This document shows, in pieces, positions 1 to 7,154 of a DNA stretch of 15,890 nt. The DNA lies in the NCBI GenBank assembly GCA_006226265.1, contig SBHH01000157.1, positions 1 to 15,890 of the forward strand. The letters run 5' to 3'. The notes under the pieces were generated by a model. The model was not told the DNA's origin. It was given only the letters and a program-made list of their open reading frames with translations, and searched no databases. This stretch comes from Alphaproteobacteria bacterium. Its GTDB lineage: Bacteria; Pseudomonadota; Alphaproteobacteria; Sneathiellales; Sneathiellaceae. Numbering within the stretch: position 1 is the stretch's first letter; the number at the start of each line of letters is the position of its first letter. Both the position numbers and the translations under genes were made by a program.

Positions 1-391
1 AGCTGTCTTGCTGGGCGCGGTTGAAGCGATGGATCTCATCGACGAACAGGAGGGTCTTCCGGCCGTTCTGCCGCCTGATCTTGGCGGCATCGAACGCCTT
101 TCGAAGATCGGCGACGCCTGAGAAGACGGCGGAGATCTGCTCGAAATGCAAATCCACTTCTTCGGCGAGCAGGCGGGCAATGGTTGTCTTGCCCGATCCC
201 GGCGGTCCCCAGAAAATGAGGGACGCAAGCCAGCCTGCCTCCAGCATGCGGCGAAGCGGCGCGCCTTCCGCCAGCAGGTGATCCTGTCCGACCACATCGT
301 CAAGGCGTCGGGGGCGGAGCCGGTCCGCAAGCGGACGGTCGGCGCGTTCCTCCGGCAGGCCTTCCGGCGTCTGGTCGAACAGATTGCTCAC
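1..391 (-). CDS. rarA: RarA/MgsA replication-associated recombination AAA+ ATPase, N-terminal part
   Basis: Only the first 130 codons are in the window; the gene runs off the left edge. The frame begins with GTG at 391 and reads [11 protein letters not shown], followed by the family-typical RPLADRLRP and VVGQDHLL blocks. A Walker A motif GPPGSGKT lies at residues 62-69 and a Walker [11 protein letters not shown] at about 114-123, both AAA+ hallmarks of the RarA/MgsA/WRNIP1 clamp-loader-like family. In the family, the protein acts in the cytoplasm on stalled forks and single-strand-DNA gaps. The GTG start overlaps the protease stop by 4 nt (GTGA), with AAGG seven bases upstream inside the protease gene, so the two genes are probably translationally coupled. 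RuvB and DnaX share the Walker motifs, but the N-terminal block favours RarA. The start is likely, not proven. Confidence 0.9.
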   Translation of the reverse strand, partial: MSNLFDQTPEGLPEERADRPLADRLRPRRLDDVVGQDHLLAEGAPLRRMLEAGWLASLIFWGPPGSGKTTIARLLAEEVDLHFEQISAVFSGVADLRKAFDAAKIRRQNGRKTLLFVDEIHRFNRAQQDS

Positions 392-1806
392 AGCGTAACC
401 TTGAAGGAAAGCGTCCGGCCGTTCCGGCGGATGGCGATTTCCCAACTGCCGTTGGCATCGGCAAGGGCCTTCACGGCCTCCTTCACATTAGTAATTTTTT
501 CGCCATTGATCATATAAAGGATATCGCGCGGGCGGATGCCATAACGCTCGGCCACGCTGCCCTTCACCGTATCGGTGACGACCACGCCGGTCGCGAATGC
601 GGACATGCCAAGATCAAGCGCATGGGCAGGTGACAGATTACCGATCACAGCGCCCGAGAGCGGCTCCCGCCCCTTCAGGGTGGTGATATTGCGGGCCGGA
701 GTTTCCGGCGCGGCCTGCAATTTCACGGTGAGGGTCAGCGGCTTGCCGTTCCGGACGACCCCAAGATGCACGGACTTTCCAAGACTACCCGACGAAATAC
801 GGAAAAGAAGGGCTTCCGGATCGTAAACGTCCTTTTTCTCAACAGAGATCACGACATCGCCGACGCGAAGGCCGGCCTCGGCCGCAGCACTTCCCGGATA
901 AATCTTGTTGACCAGAATGCCGCCCGGCTTTTCAAGCCCGAGCCCTTCGGCTACGTCGCTTGTAACCGCCTGCCCCGCCGCACCGAGCCAGGGACGGATC
1001 ACCTTGCCCGTCGCGAGACCGTTGGTGAGGACCGCCTTCACCATATTGGCGGGGATCGCAAAGCCGATGCCGAGGGAGCCGCCGCTTTTACTGAAAATCG
1101 CCGAGTTGATCCCGGCGAGCTTGCCATCCATTGTAAGAAGCGCGCCGCCGGAATTGCCGGGATTGATCGCCGCGTCGGTCTGGATGAAGGACTGGATGTC
1201 GTTGCTGACGCCTGCACTCCGATCAAGGGCGGAGATAATTCCGCTCGTCACCGTCTGACCGACACCGAACGGGTTACCGATGGCGATGACAAGATCGCCG
1301 ATTTCAAGGCGGTCCGAATCGGCAAACTGCAAATGCGGCAGGTCTTCCCCGTCCACATCGATTTTAAGGACGGCAAGGTCGGTCCGTTCATCCTCCACCA
1401 TCACGCGGGCGTCAAACTCCCGCCGGTCATGAAGCGCGACAGTGATCTCGTCCGCGCCGTTTACCACATGAAAATTGGTGACGATAATGCCCTTTGGATC
1501 GACGATGACGCCGGAGCCGAGCGCATTCTGGATGCGCTGGCGCTGATGCTGCGGGCCGAAATTGCCGCCGAAAAAGCGCTTGAAGAAGGGATCGTCGAAA
1601 ATGGTCCGGCTATTCTCGGTCACCGTCTTCTTGGTGTAGATATTGACGACGGCGGGCGCGGCCTTTTTCACAAGCGGCGCAAAAGAAAGCATGATCTGGG
1701 CCTGGCTTTTCGGAACCATATCTTCGGCCGCTGCCGGACTGCCGCTTATCCCCAAAAGGACAAGCGCCAAAAGGAACCCCGAAAAACCCAGATACTGCCG
1801 TTTCAT
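388..1806 (-). CDS. degP: Do/DegP-family (HtrA) periplasmic serine endopeptidase
   Basis: Predicted 472-residue envelope protease and chaperone. From the ATG at 1806 there is a classical signal peptide: MKRQ, a hydrophobic core at about 8-20, and a cleavage-like SPAAA-ED at 27/28. The trypsin-like domain (about 40-260) has the full triad: His113 in TNFHVV, Asp143 in RTDLAVLK, Ser219 in GNSGG. PDZ1 (about 267-365) and PDZ2 (about 378-472) follow. The activation loop between strands (about 59-95) is short, so the protein may be closer to DegQ or MucD than to enteric DegP; the symbol is family-level. An in-frame GTG at 1842 would add 12 residues before the signal peptide, but the ATG gives the better signal peptide. 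The stop overlaps the rarA start by 4 nt. The family degrades or refolds misfolded periplasmic proteins. Confidence 0.93.
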   Translation of the reverse strand: MKRQYLGFSGFLLALVLLGISGSPAAAEDMVPKSQAQIMLSFAPLVKKAAPAVVNIYTKKTVTENSRTIFDDPFFKRFFGGNFGPQHQRQRIQNALGSGVIVDPKGIIVTNFHVVNGADEITVALHDRREFDARVMVEDERTDLAVLKIDVDGEDLPHLQFADSDRLEIGDLVIAIGNPFGVGQTVTSGIISALDRSAGVSNDIQSFIQTDAAINPGNSGGALLTMDGKLAGINSAIFSKSGGSLGIGFAIPANMVKAVLTNGLATGKVIRPWLGAAGQAVTSDVAEGLGLEKPGGILVNKIYPGSAAAEAGLRVGDVVISVEKKDVYDPEALLFRISSGSLGKSVHLGVVRNGKPLTLTVKLQAAPETPARNITTLKGREPLSGAVIGNLSPAHALDLGMSAFATGVVVTDTVKGSVAERYGIRPRDILYMINGEKITNVKEAVKALADANGSWEIAIRRNGRTLSFKVTL

Positions 1807-1848
1807 TCTACTCTCGCCACCTTGCTGACTGTTTTTGTTCACTCATTC

Positions 1849-1879
1849 TAAAATGCGCCCTGAAAGAGCCGATTTCAAG
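1849..1879 (-). promoter_or_regulatory. candidate heat-shock (sigma-32-like) promoter of the protease gene
   Basis: On the minus strand CTTGAAA (1879-1873) matches the sigma-32 -35 consensus exactly. After a 14-15 base spacer, GCGCATTTT (1858-1850) partly matches the CCCCATNT -10 consensus. Transcription would start near 1842, about 36 nt before the chosen ATG at 1806. Heat-shock control of Do proteases is known in several bacteria. The -10 match is imperfect, and TTGAAA could also serve as a sigma-70 -35 with a poor -10. Confidence 0.4.
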
Positions 1880-1893
1880 TTTCCTGACTGATT

Positions 1894-1923
1894 CGTATAG
1901 TGCGAAAAAAAAGGCAGCCTCAA
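1894..1923 (-). promoter_or_regulatory. weak sigma-70-like promoter candidate inside and after the terminator
   Basis: TTGAGG (1923-1918) and TATACG (1899-1894) are separated by 18 bases on the minus strand, each matching four of six consensus positions. The -35 falls in the loop of the rplQ terminator hairpin. It could give basal transcription of the protease-rarA unit. A chance match is quite possible. Confidence 0.25.
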
Positions 1924-1937
1924 GGACTGCCTTTTTT
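1905..1937 (-). terminator. Rho-independent terminator of the ribosomal operon, bidirectional form
   Basis: GGCAG (1913-1917) pairs with CTGCC (1927-1931) around a nine-base interior. Flanking A and T runs (1905-1912, 1932-1937) extend the stem and supply an eight-T tract on the minus strand. It lies 22 nt after the rplQ stop and before the protease gene, so it closes the alpha block. The symmetric A/T flanks would let it work on either strand, although no plus-strand gene is seen here. Confidence 0.9.
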
Positions 1938-1959
1938 CTAATTCATCACAAAGCCCTGA

Positions 1960-2394
1960 TTACGCAACGGCCTCTGCCTCCAGCATATCCTCATCGGCAT
2001 TCTGATCCGGACCGCTGTCCTGGCCCTTGGCCTCGACATCGCGATCAACCAGTTCGATAACGCCCATTGCGGCCGCATCGCCCGTGCGGAAACCAGCCTT
2101 CAGGACGCGGGTATAGCCGCCCTGACGGTCTGCATACCGCTCGCTCAAAGTCGAGAAAAGCTTGTCGACCGCGGACTTCTCGGAAAGCTCGGCCAGAGCC
2201 TGACGCCGTGCATGCAGATCGCCGCGCTTGCCAAGGGTGATCAGCTTCTCGACTATGGGCCGCAGGTCTTTCGCCTTCGGAAGGGTGGTCGTGATCTGCT
2301 CATGCTTAATGAGGGATGCCGCCATGTTGGCGAACATCGCCTTGCGATGAGAAGAGGTTCGGTTGAGCTTACGCCCGGATTTACGATGCCGCAT
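1960..2394 (-). CDS. rplQ: 50S ribosomal protein L17
   Basis: This 144-residue protein starts [20 protein letters not shown], the invariant L17 N-terminus. It continues through [13 protein letters not shown] and the [11 protein letters not shown] block to GGYTRVLK near residue 93, the rRNA-binding core of L17, which sits near the exit of the peptide tunnel. E. coli L17 is 127 residues. The extra length here is an acidic tail (about 122-144) rich in Asp, Glu and Ala, a trait seen in alphaproteobacterial L17. The start is supported by GGAG and AGGA just upstream. It is the last gene of the alpha block: 33 nt separate it from rpoA and a terminator follows. Confidence 0.98.
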   Translation of the reverse strand: MRHRKSGRKLNRTSSHRKAMFANMAASLIKHEQITTTLPKAKDLRPIVEKLITLGKRGDLHARRQALAELSEKSAVDKLFSTLSERYADRQGGYTRVLKAGFRTGDAAAMGVIELVDRDVEAKGQDSGPDQNADEDMLEAEAVA

Positions 2395-2406
2395 GTTTCC
2401 TACTCC

Positions 2407-2424
2407 ACAGCAAATTGGTGCTGT
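2407..2424 (-). other. small stem-loop next to the rplQ ribosome binding site
   Basis: In the minus-strand RNA ACAGCA and UGCUGU form a perfect six-pair stem around CCAAUU, ending one base before the GGAG of the rplQ Shine-Dalgarno region. It fills most of the 33-nt rpoA-rplQ gap. It may tune rplQ translation or mark an RNA processing site. It is short enough to be chance. Confidence 0.35.
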
Positions 2425-2427
2425 TGT

Positions 2428-3441
2428 CTAAAAAGGTTCTTCGAGCCGTTTGGCCATATCTTCAATATTTTCCGGCGGCCAGTTCGGCACTTCCATGCCA
2501 AGATGCAGGCCCATCTGCGCCAGGACTTCCTTGATCTCGTTCAGGCTCTTGCGCCCGAAGTTCGGTGTGCGGAGCATTTCCGCTTCCGTCTTCTGGATAA
2601 GATCGCCGATATAGACGATGTTATCGTTCTTCAGGCAGTTGGCGGAACGGACAGAAAGCTCCAGTTCATCCACTTTACGGAGCAGGTTGCGATTGAACTC
2701 GGGCTCCTGACTCTCTTCCTTGACGACCACTTCTTCAGGCTCGTCAAAATTCACGAAGAGCTGGAACTGTTCCTGCAGAATGCGGGCGGCAAAGGCCACA
2801 GCATCTTCCGGGGTAACGGTCCCGTTCGTCTCAACCTTCAGGGTCAGCTTGTCGTAGTCCAGAACCTGACCTTCACGGGCAGCATCCACTTTATAGGACA
2901 CTTTTCGAACCGGGCTGTAGAGGCTGTCGATCGGAATGAGGCCGATCGGCGCATCCTCCGGATGGTTGCCCGCTCCCGGAACGTAGCCCTTGCCGGTGTT
3001 GACATTCATTTCCATGGAGATCGTCGCGCCATCGTCGAGGGTCATGAGAACCTGATCGGGATCCATGATCTCAAGGTCGGAGCCGGTCTCGATCATGCTT
3101 GCTGTCACTTCACAAGGGCCGGACGCCTTAAGGACCATCCGCTTCGGACCTTCCGAATGCGCCTTGATCGCTAGGGTCTTCAGATTGAGAACGATATCGG
3201 TCACATCCTCGCGCACACCTGCGATCGAGGAGAACTCATGCAAAACATTGTCGATTTGAATGGATGTGATCGCGGCGCCCTGCAGGCTGGACAAAAGAAC
3301 ACGGCGCAGCGCGTTCCCCAGCGTCAGACCGAACCCTCGTTCCAAAGGTTCCGCAATAATCGTCGCTTCCCGATCGTTCTGATCCCCCTGCTCGACAGAG
3401 AGATTAGCCTGGATCAGATCTTTCCAGTTTTGCTGAATCAC
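2428..3441 (-). CDS. rpoA: DNA-directed RNA polymerase subunit alpha
   Basis: From the chosen GTG at 3441 the protein is 337 residues (E. coli 329). The N-terminal assembly domain covers about 1-230, with the dimerisation block [19 protein letters not shown] near 35-53. An acidic linker (about 232-250) joins it to the C-terminal domain. That domain carries VRSANCLK with Arg265 and Asn268, the residues that contact UP-element DNA and activators, then GDLIQKTE and NWPP. GAGG lies eight bases before this GTG, and related alphaproteobacterial proteins commonly begin MIQKNW-like, as here [10 protein letters not shown]. An upstream in-frame GTG at 3471 would add ten residues but lies at a hairpin, so it is less likely. 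The gene is preceded by an unusual 102-nt gap with two hairpins. Confidence 0.96.
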   Translation of the reverse strand: MIQQNWKDLIQANLSVEQGDQNDREATIIAEPLERGFGLTLGNALRRVLLSSLQGAAITSIQIDNVLHEFSSIAGVREDVTDIVLNLKTLAIKAHSEGPKRMVLKASGPCEVTASMIETGSDLEIMDPDQVLMTLDDGATISMEMNVNTGKGYVPGAGNHPEDAPIGLIPIDSLYSPVRKVSYKVDAAREGQVLDYDKLTLKVETNGTVTPEDAVAFAARILQEQFQLFVNFDEPEEVVVKEESQEPEFNRNLLRKVDELELSVRSANCLKNDNIVYIGDLIQKTEAEMLRTPNFGRKSLNEIKEVLAQMGLHLGMEVPNWPPENIEDMAKRLEEPF

Positions 3442-3461
3442 GGCGTTGACCTCATAGCTTT

Positions 3462-3482
3462 GCAGGCCCACCTTGGACCTGC
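3462..3482 (-). other. stem-loop II upstream of rpoA
   Basis: In the minus-strand RNA GCAGGUCC (3482-3475) pairs with GGGCCUGC (3469-3462) over eight pairs, one of them U-G, around the loop AAGGU. On the plus strand that pair would be a C-A mismatch, so the structure fits the transcript. It lies about 20 nt upstream of the rpoA start and ahead of its GAGG. No T tract follows, so it is not a simple terminator. Confidence 0.6.
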
Positions 3483-3502
3483 GAATATCCAGATAACTTG
3501 TA

Positions 3503-3527
3503 ATGCGGACCCATATGGGGCCCGCAT
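3503..3527 (-). other. stem-loop I between rpsK and rpoA
   Basis: In the minus-strand RNA AUGCGGGCCC (3527-3518) pairs with GGGUCCGCAU (3512-3503) over ten pairs, including one G-U, around a five-base loop. It begins 16 nt after the rpsK stop. The sequence after it (TACAAGTTATC) has no T tract. It could protect the upstream mRNA 3' end after cleavage, or act with stem-loop II to set rpoA expression apart from that of the ribosomal proteins. Confidence 0.65.
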
Positions 3528-3543
3528 CCGCACAGACTTGCCG

Positions 3544-3933
3544 TTAAACGCGACGGCGTTTCGGCGGGCGGCAGCCGTTATGCGGGATCGGCGATACATC
3601 GCGAATGGATGTAATATTGAAGCCGACAGCCTGCAGGGCCCGCAGCGCTGATTCGCGCCCCGAACCCGGGCCCTTTACTTCGACTTCCAGCGTCTTCATG
3701 CCATGGTCCATGGCTTTCTTGCCGGCATCTTCGGCTGCGATCTGCGCGGCAAACGGCGTCGATTTACGCGAGCCCTTGAACCCCTGCGATCCTGCGGACG
3801 ACCAAGCGATGGCATTGCCCTGCGCGTCCGTGATCATGATCTTGGTGTTGTTAAAGGAAGCGCTTACATGCGCGACGCCGGAAATAATGTTCTTGCGTTC
3901 GCGGCGCCGAACGCGTGCTTTTTCACGTGCCAT
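3544..3933 (-). CDS. rpsK: 30S ribosomal protein S11
   Basis: The 129 residues match the usual S11 length. After a basic N-terminus, the core has [18 protein letters not shown], then the [10 protein letters not shown] block and [11 protein letters not shown]. The C-terminus [13 protein letters not shown] is invariant in bacterial S11. The protein sits on the 30S platform, where it contacts 16S rRNA and S18 and borders the mRNA exit. The start lies 2 nt after the rpsM stop, with only a GAAG-type ribosome binding site, suggesting coupling to rpsM. In many other bacteria rpsD follows this gene. Here it is absent and rpoA comes next. Confidence 0.98.
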   Translation of the reverse strand: MAREKARVRRRERKNIISGVAHVSASFNNTKIMITDAQGNAIAWSSAGSQGFKGSRKSTPFAAQIAAEDAGKKAMDHGMKTLEVEVKGPGSGRESALRALQAVGFNITSIRDVSPIPHNGCRPPKRRRV

Positions 3934-3935
3934 GG

Positions 3936-4304
3936 TTACTTCTTCTTCCCAGCGATAGCTTTGGCCGGACCTTTACGGGTGCGGGCATTGGTATGTGTGC
4001 GTTGTCCATGAACCGGCAGGCCACGGCGGTGGCGCAGGCCGCGATAGCAGCCAAGGTCCATCAGACGCTTGATGTTCATCGAGGTCTGGCGGCGAAGATC
4101 ACCCTCGACAATATGGTCGGTGTCGATAGTTTCGCGGATTTTCACCACTTCGGCATCGCTAAGGGCGTTCACGCGCACTTCCGGGGCCAGCCCGACAGAA
4201 TCGCAGATTTCCTTGGCCTTTGCCGGGCCAATGCCATGAATATAGGTCAGTGCAATTACCACCCGCTTGTTCGTCGGGATATTTACACCAGCAATACGAG
4301 CCAC
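3936..4304 (-). CDS. rpsM: 30S ribosomal protein S13
   Basis: The 122-residue protein begins [20 protein letters not shown] and includes the helix-hairpin-helix-like [14 protein letters not shown] near residue 21. It also has the block [20 protein letters not shown] and a basic tail [14 protein letters not shown] that reaches tRNA in the P site in the family. S13 forms bridges to the 50S from the head of the 30S subunit. The start is GTG at 4304, with a strong AGGAGA seven bases upstream. It is the first gene of the alpha block, behind its own promoter and a structured leader of about 65 nt. Confidence 0.98.
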   Translation of the reverse strand: MARIAGVNIPTNKRVVIALTYIHGIGPAKAKEICDSVGLAPEVRVNALSDAEVVKIRETIDTDHIVEGDLRRQTSMNIKRLMDLGCYRGLRHRRGLPVHGQRTHTNARTRKGPAKAIAGKKK

Positions 4305-4329
4305 GCTAGTTTCTCCTCATCACCAAAAT

Positions 4330-4346
4330 CGGGCCGTCCTGACCCG
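4330..4346 (-). other. hairpin in the rpsM leader
   Basis: In the minus-strand RNA CGGGUC and GGCCCG pair over six positions, including one U-G, around AGGAC. On the plus strand the U-G becomes a mismatch. The hairpin lies about 26 nt before the rpsM start, inside the leader made by the adk-rpsM promoter. A second, less regular one (GCGC, two A-U pairs, bulged G) sits at 4357-4373 near the expected transcription start. Ribosomal protein leaders are common sites of autogenous control, so this is a candidate binding site. Confidence 0.45.
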
Positions 4347-4376
4347 TTTATCTCAAGCGCCTTCGAGAAGCGCGCG

Positions 4377-4404
4377 ATTATATAATTTTGTTTTACCTAG
4401 TCAA
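4377..4404 (-). promoter_or_regulatory. near-consensus sigma-70 promoter of the alpha block (rpsM-rpsK-rpoA-rplQ)
   Basis: On the minus strand TTGACT (4404-4399) and a perfect TATAAT (4382-4377) are separated by 16 bases of A/T-rich sequence. The start of transcription would be near 4370, giving an rpsM leader of about 65 nt. The -35 begins 4 nt after the adk stop, in the longest gap of the spc/alpha region. This is the clearest promoter in the window. Confidence 0.8.
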
Positions 4405-4408
4405 CACT

Positions 4409-5059
4409 TTAGATCGCCTGCAAGGCGTCTTCCATCTGCCGTGTGACTTCATCAATTCCGGCCATTCCGTCCACCTGCTTCAGGATGCCCTTCTGCCGGT
4501 AGTAAGGCAAAAGCGGCGCCGTCTGGTCATGGTAGGCTTTCAGCCTGGAAATAACCGTTTCCGCTACATCGTCGCTGCGCCGGGTAAATTCGGTCCCGCC
4601 GCATTTGTCGCAGACGCCCTCGACTTTCGGTTTCAGAAAGCTGTCGTGATACCCGGCGCCGCAGTTGGCACAGGTATAACGCCCTGTGATCCGTTCGACA
4701 AGTATGTCGTCGTCGGTTTTCATCTCGATCACGGCATCGAGCTTCAATCCCTTGGCCAGAAGCATCTTGTCGAGTGCCTCGGCCTGGGCTTCCGTCCGCG
4801 GGAAGCCATCGAGGATAACCCCGTTTTTCGTATCCGGCTCGCCAAGACGGTCGGAGATAATTCCGGTCATGATCTCATCGGAGACCAACTCCCCGCGCTC
4901 CATGACCGCTTTCGCCTTGAGACCGACTTCGGTTCCCGCCGCAACAGCGGCGCGCAACATATCACCAGTGGACAGCTGGATCAAACCATGTTTGTCCTGC
5001 AGCCGTTGCGCCTGTGTCCCCTTTCCGGCGCCCGGCGGTCCCAAAAGTATCAGTATCAT
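4409..5059 (-). CDS. adk: adenylate kinase
   Basis: Cytoplasmic enzyme that converts ATP plus AMP into two ADP. The 216-residue protein starts with the P-loop [15 protein letters not shown] (GPPGAGKGT at 7-15), then the AMP-binding LSTGDMLR (29-36) and DGFPRT (84-89). It is the long form with a LID domain. The LID carries four cysteines (130, 133, 150, 153) in two C-X2-C pairs, the pattern of zinc-binding adenylate kinases. The ATG overlaps the secY stop by 4 nt (ATGA), so it is translationally coupled to secY. The secY-adk pair is frequent in bacteria. Here adk ends the spc block, followed by the alpha-block promoter. Confidence 0.98.
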   Translation of the reverse strand: MILILLGPPGAGKGTQAQRLQDKHGLIQLSTGDMLRAAVAAGTEVGLKAKAVMERGELVSDEIMTGIISDRLGEPDTKNGVILDGFPRTEAQAEALDKMLLAKGLKLDAVIEMKTDDDILVERITGRYTCANCGAGYHDSFLKPKVEGVCDKCGGTEFTRRSDDVAETVISRLKAYHDQTAPLLPYYRQKGILKQVDGMAGIDEVTRQMEDALQAI

Positions 5060-6402
5060 TTACGCCGTCCCCCCAGCTTCGACTTCTTGATCAGCCCCTC
5101 ATACTGGTGAGCAACCAGATGGCTTTGAATCTGCGCAACCGTATCCATGGTCACTGAAACGACAATCAGCAAGGAGGTGCCGCCAAAATAGAACGGCACG
5201 GCCCATTGCGAAATCAGAATCTCCGGCAGGATACAGACAACCGAGAGATAAGCGGCACCGATCACGGTCAGGCGGGTCAGAACAAAATCCAGATATTCCG
5301 CCGTCCGCTTGCCGGGTCGAATGCCCGGAACAAAGCCGCCGTGCTTCTTCAGGTTATCCGCAGTCTCGTCCGGATTGAAGACGACCGCCGTATAGAAGAA
5401 GCAGAAAAAGACAATACCCGTAACATAAAGCAACAGGTAAAGCGGCTTGCCATGCCCCAGCATTGCCGTGATGGTACCCAGCCATTCGGGACCTGCGCCC
5501 GCGCTGAAACTTGCGACCGTCGTCGGCATCAGCAGAAGCGAAGAGGCAAAAATCGGCGGAATAACACCCGACGTATTCAGTTTCAGCGGCAGATGCGAAT
5601 TCTGCCCGCCATAAGTCTTGTTACCGCGCTGTCGCTTTGGATACTGGATCAGCACGCGTCGCTGCGCCCGCTCCATAAAGACGATAAAGGCAATCACGCC
5701 AACCGCCATCACGATAAGCGCGAGGATGACGATAGTTGAAAGCGCGCCCGTCCGGCCAAGTTCCAGCGTTCCGACCAGCGCGCCCGGCAGGGCGGCGACA
5801 ATGCCGGAGAAGATGATCAGCGAAATACCGTTTCCAACGCCGCGCGCAGTGATCTGCTCACCCAGCCACATCAGGAAAACGGTTCCCGCAACCAGCGTTG
5901 CCATGGTGATCAGCCGGAATTCCATGCCCGGAGCGATAACCGCGGCCTGGCCATTGGAGAGCGACATACCCTCAAGGCCGGCCGCAATGCCGTAGCCTTG
6001 CAGCGCTGCCAGTATAACCGTTCCATAACGGGTGTACTGGTTGATCTTCTTGCGCCCGGCCTCTCCTTCCTTCTTCAACTGCGCCATCTGCGGCGAGATG
6101 GATGTCATCAGCTGCATGATGATGGAAGCCGAGATATAAGGCATGATATTCAGGGCGAAAATAGTCATTCGCCGAAGGGCACCTCCGGCGAAGACATCGA
6201 ACATTCCCAAAATACCGCCAGAGTTTCGTGAAAAGACGTCTGCCAGAACCGTCGGGTCAACCCCGGGAATCGGGATATAGGTACCGATACGGTAAACGAT
6301 CAAAGCAAAAAGCGTAAACCATAACCGCTTCTTGAGTTCCGTCGCCTTCGAAAAGGCACCAAAACTCATACTGGAAGCCATTTGCTCTGCTGCAGACGCC
6401 AT
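5056..6402 (-). CDS. secY: preprotein translocase subunit SecY
   Basis: Central channel of the SecYEG translocon in the inner membrane. The 448 residues show about ten hydrophobic segments. The first (about 28-45) is followed by [10 protein letters not shown], and the plug region [20 protein letters not shown] lies at 61-80. The fourth cytoplasmic loop has [20 protein letters not shown] (255-274), and the fifth has [11 protein letters not shown] (362-372); both are ribosome and SecA contact regions in the family. The start follows a SD-like GGAG in the 51-nt gap after rplO, which also contains a GAAA-capped hairpin. The stop overlaps adk. In many bacteria rpmJ follows secY; it is not seen here. 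Confidence 0.98.
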   Translation of the reverse strand: MASAAEQMASSMSFGAFSKATELKKRLWFTLFALIVYRIGTYIPIPGVDPTVLADVFSRNSGGILGMFDVFAGGALRRMTIFALNIMPYISASIIMQLMTSISPQMAQLKKEGEAGRKKINQYTRYGTVILAALQGYGIAAGLEGMSLSNGQAAVIAPGMEFRLITMATLVAGTVFLMWLGEQITARGVGNGISLIIFSGIVAALPGALVGTLELGRTGALSTIVILALIVMAVGVIAFIVFMERAQRRVLIQYPKRQRGNKTYGGQNSHLPLKLNTSGVIPPIFASSLLLMPTTVASFSAGAGPEWLGTITAMLGHGKPLYLLLYVTGIVFFCFFYTAVVFNPDETADNLKKHGGFVPGIRPGKRTAEYLDFVLTRLTVIGAAYLSVVCILPEILISQWAVPFYFGGTSLLIVVSVTMDTVAQIQSHLVAHQYEGLIKKSKLGGRRK

Positions 6403-6421
6403 TAATGTTACTCCAGAATGA

Positions 6422-6439
6422 GCGGCATTTTCATGCCGC
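6422..6439 (-). other. GAAA-tetraloop hairpin between rplO and secY
   Basis: In the minus-strand RNA GCGGCAU and AUGCCGC form a perfect seven-pair stem around GAAA, a GNRA tetraloop. It occupies the rplO-secY gap, about 19 nt before the secY ATG and upstream of its GGAG. No T run follows, so termination is unlikely. Roles in RNA processing or in setting SecY output below that of ribosomal proteins are possible. Confidence 0.55.
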
Positions 6440-6453
6440 CCTCGTCATTTTCG

Positions 6454-6933
6454 TTATTCGCTCGCTGCCGGGGCGGCTGCAGACAACGTAACCTTTCCGC
6501 CCGCCTTTTCAACCGCTTCAACAGCAGATTTGGATGCACCGGCGACTTCAATCGTCAACTTCGCCTTCAGCTCACCCTTGGCCAGCAGCCGGACACCGGC
6601 CCCAACCTTGCCGACGACACCCGCGGCCTTCAGCGCCTCTTCCGTGACCGTAGCCTTCGCATCGAGCTTGCCCGCGTCAATTGCAGCCTGGATCCGGCCG
6701 AGATTCGCAACCGCATAGTTCTTGCGGAAGATATTCTTGAAGCCGCGCTTCGGAAGACGCCGGTGGATCGGCATCTGGCCGCCTTCAAATCCCTTGATGG
6801 CAACGCCGGAGCGTGCCTTCTGGCCCTTTTGACCGGAACCGGAGGTCTTGCCCTTGCCGGAGCCGATGCCCCGGCCGACGCGCATCCGGTTTTTGGTTGC
6901 GCCCTGGTTATCGGCGATTTGATTTAAACGCAT
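6454..6933 (-). CDS. rplO: 50S ribosomal protein L15
   Basis: This 159-residue protein begins [20 protein letters not shown], followed by the glycine- and lysine-rich extended arm [17 protein letters not shown] and [18 protein letters not shown], diagnostic for L15. A compact C-terminal domain follows. L15 binds 23S rRNA late in 50S assembly. E. coli L15 is 144 residues; the small excess includes an Ala-rich end (SAAAPAASE). A ribosome binding site TAAGGA lies before the ATG, in a 32-nt gap after rpmD. Confidence 0.98.
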   Translation of the reverse strand: MRLNQIADNQGATKNRMRVGRGIGSGKGKTSGSGQKGQKARSGVAIKGFEGGQMPIHRRLPKRGFKNIFRKNYAVANLGRIQAAIDAGKLDAKATVTEEALKAAGVVGKVGAGVRLLAKGELKAKLTIEVAGASKSAVEAVEKAGGKVTLSAAAPAASE

Positions 6934-6965
6934 TTTGATATTCCTTAAATCAGTCCGGCTGAGGC

Positions 6966-7154
6966 CTATTTGGCGTCTTCAACCTGTACCAGATGATTGA
7001 CCTTGCGGATCATACCTCGAATGGAGGGCGTGTCCTCAAGCTCGACCGTGCGATGCATCTTGTTCAGCCCGAGGCCGACCAGGGTTGCACGCTGGGATTT
7101 ATGACGCCCGATCGGGCTTCCCGTCTGAGTAACCTTGAGTGTCGCTTTAGCCAT
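6966..7154 (-). CDS. rpmD: 50S ribosomal protein L30
   Basis: The 62-residue protein starts [20 protein letters not shown], then the family block [20 protein letters not shown] and [13 protein letters not shown]. Length and motif order match bacterial L30 (59-62 residues). An upstream in-frame extension to 7229 is not L30-like and would lie wholly within rpsE, so the ATG at 7154 is used. This start overlaps the end of rpsE by 8 nt, the longest overlap in the operon, so coupling to rpsE is likely. Confidence 0.97.
   Translation of the reverse strand: MAKATLKVTQTGSPIGRHKSQRATLVGLGLNKMHRTVELEDTPSIRGMIRKVNHLVQVEDAK

Noticed and set aside
766..1851. Plus-strand open frame (361 codons) opposite the Do-family protease
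   Set aside because: The minus strand encodes a complete protease with signal peptide, catalytic triad and two PDZ domains. The antisense product shows no recognisable domain.
2212..3174. Plus-strand open frame (320 codons) opposite rpoA and rplQ
   Set aside because: Antisense to rpoA and the rplQ start, with no recognisable motif. It is a shadow of codon bias.
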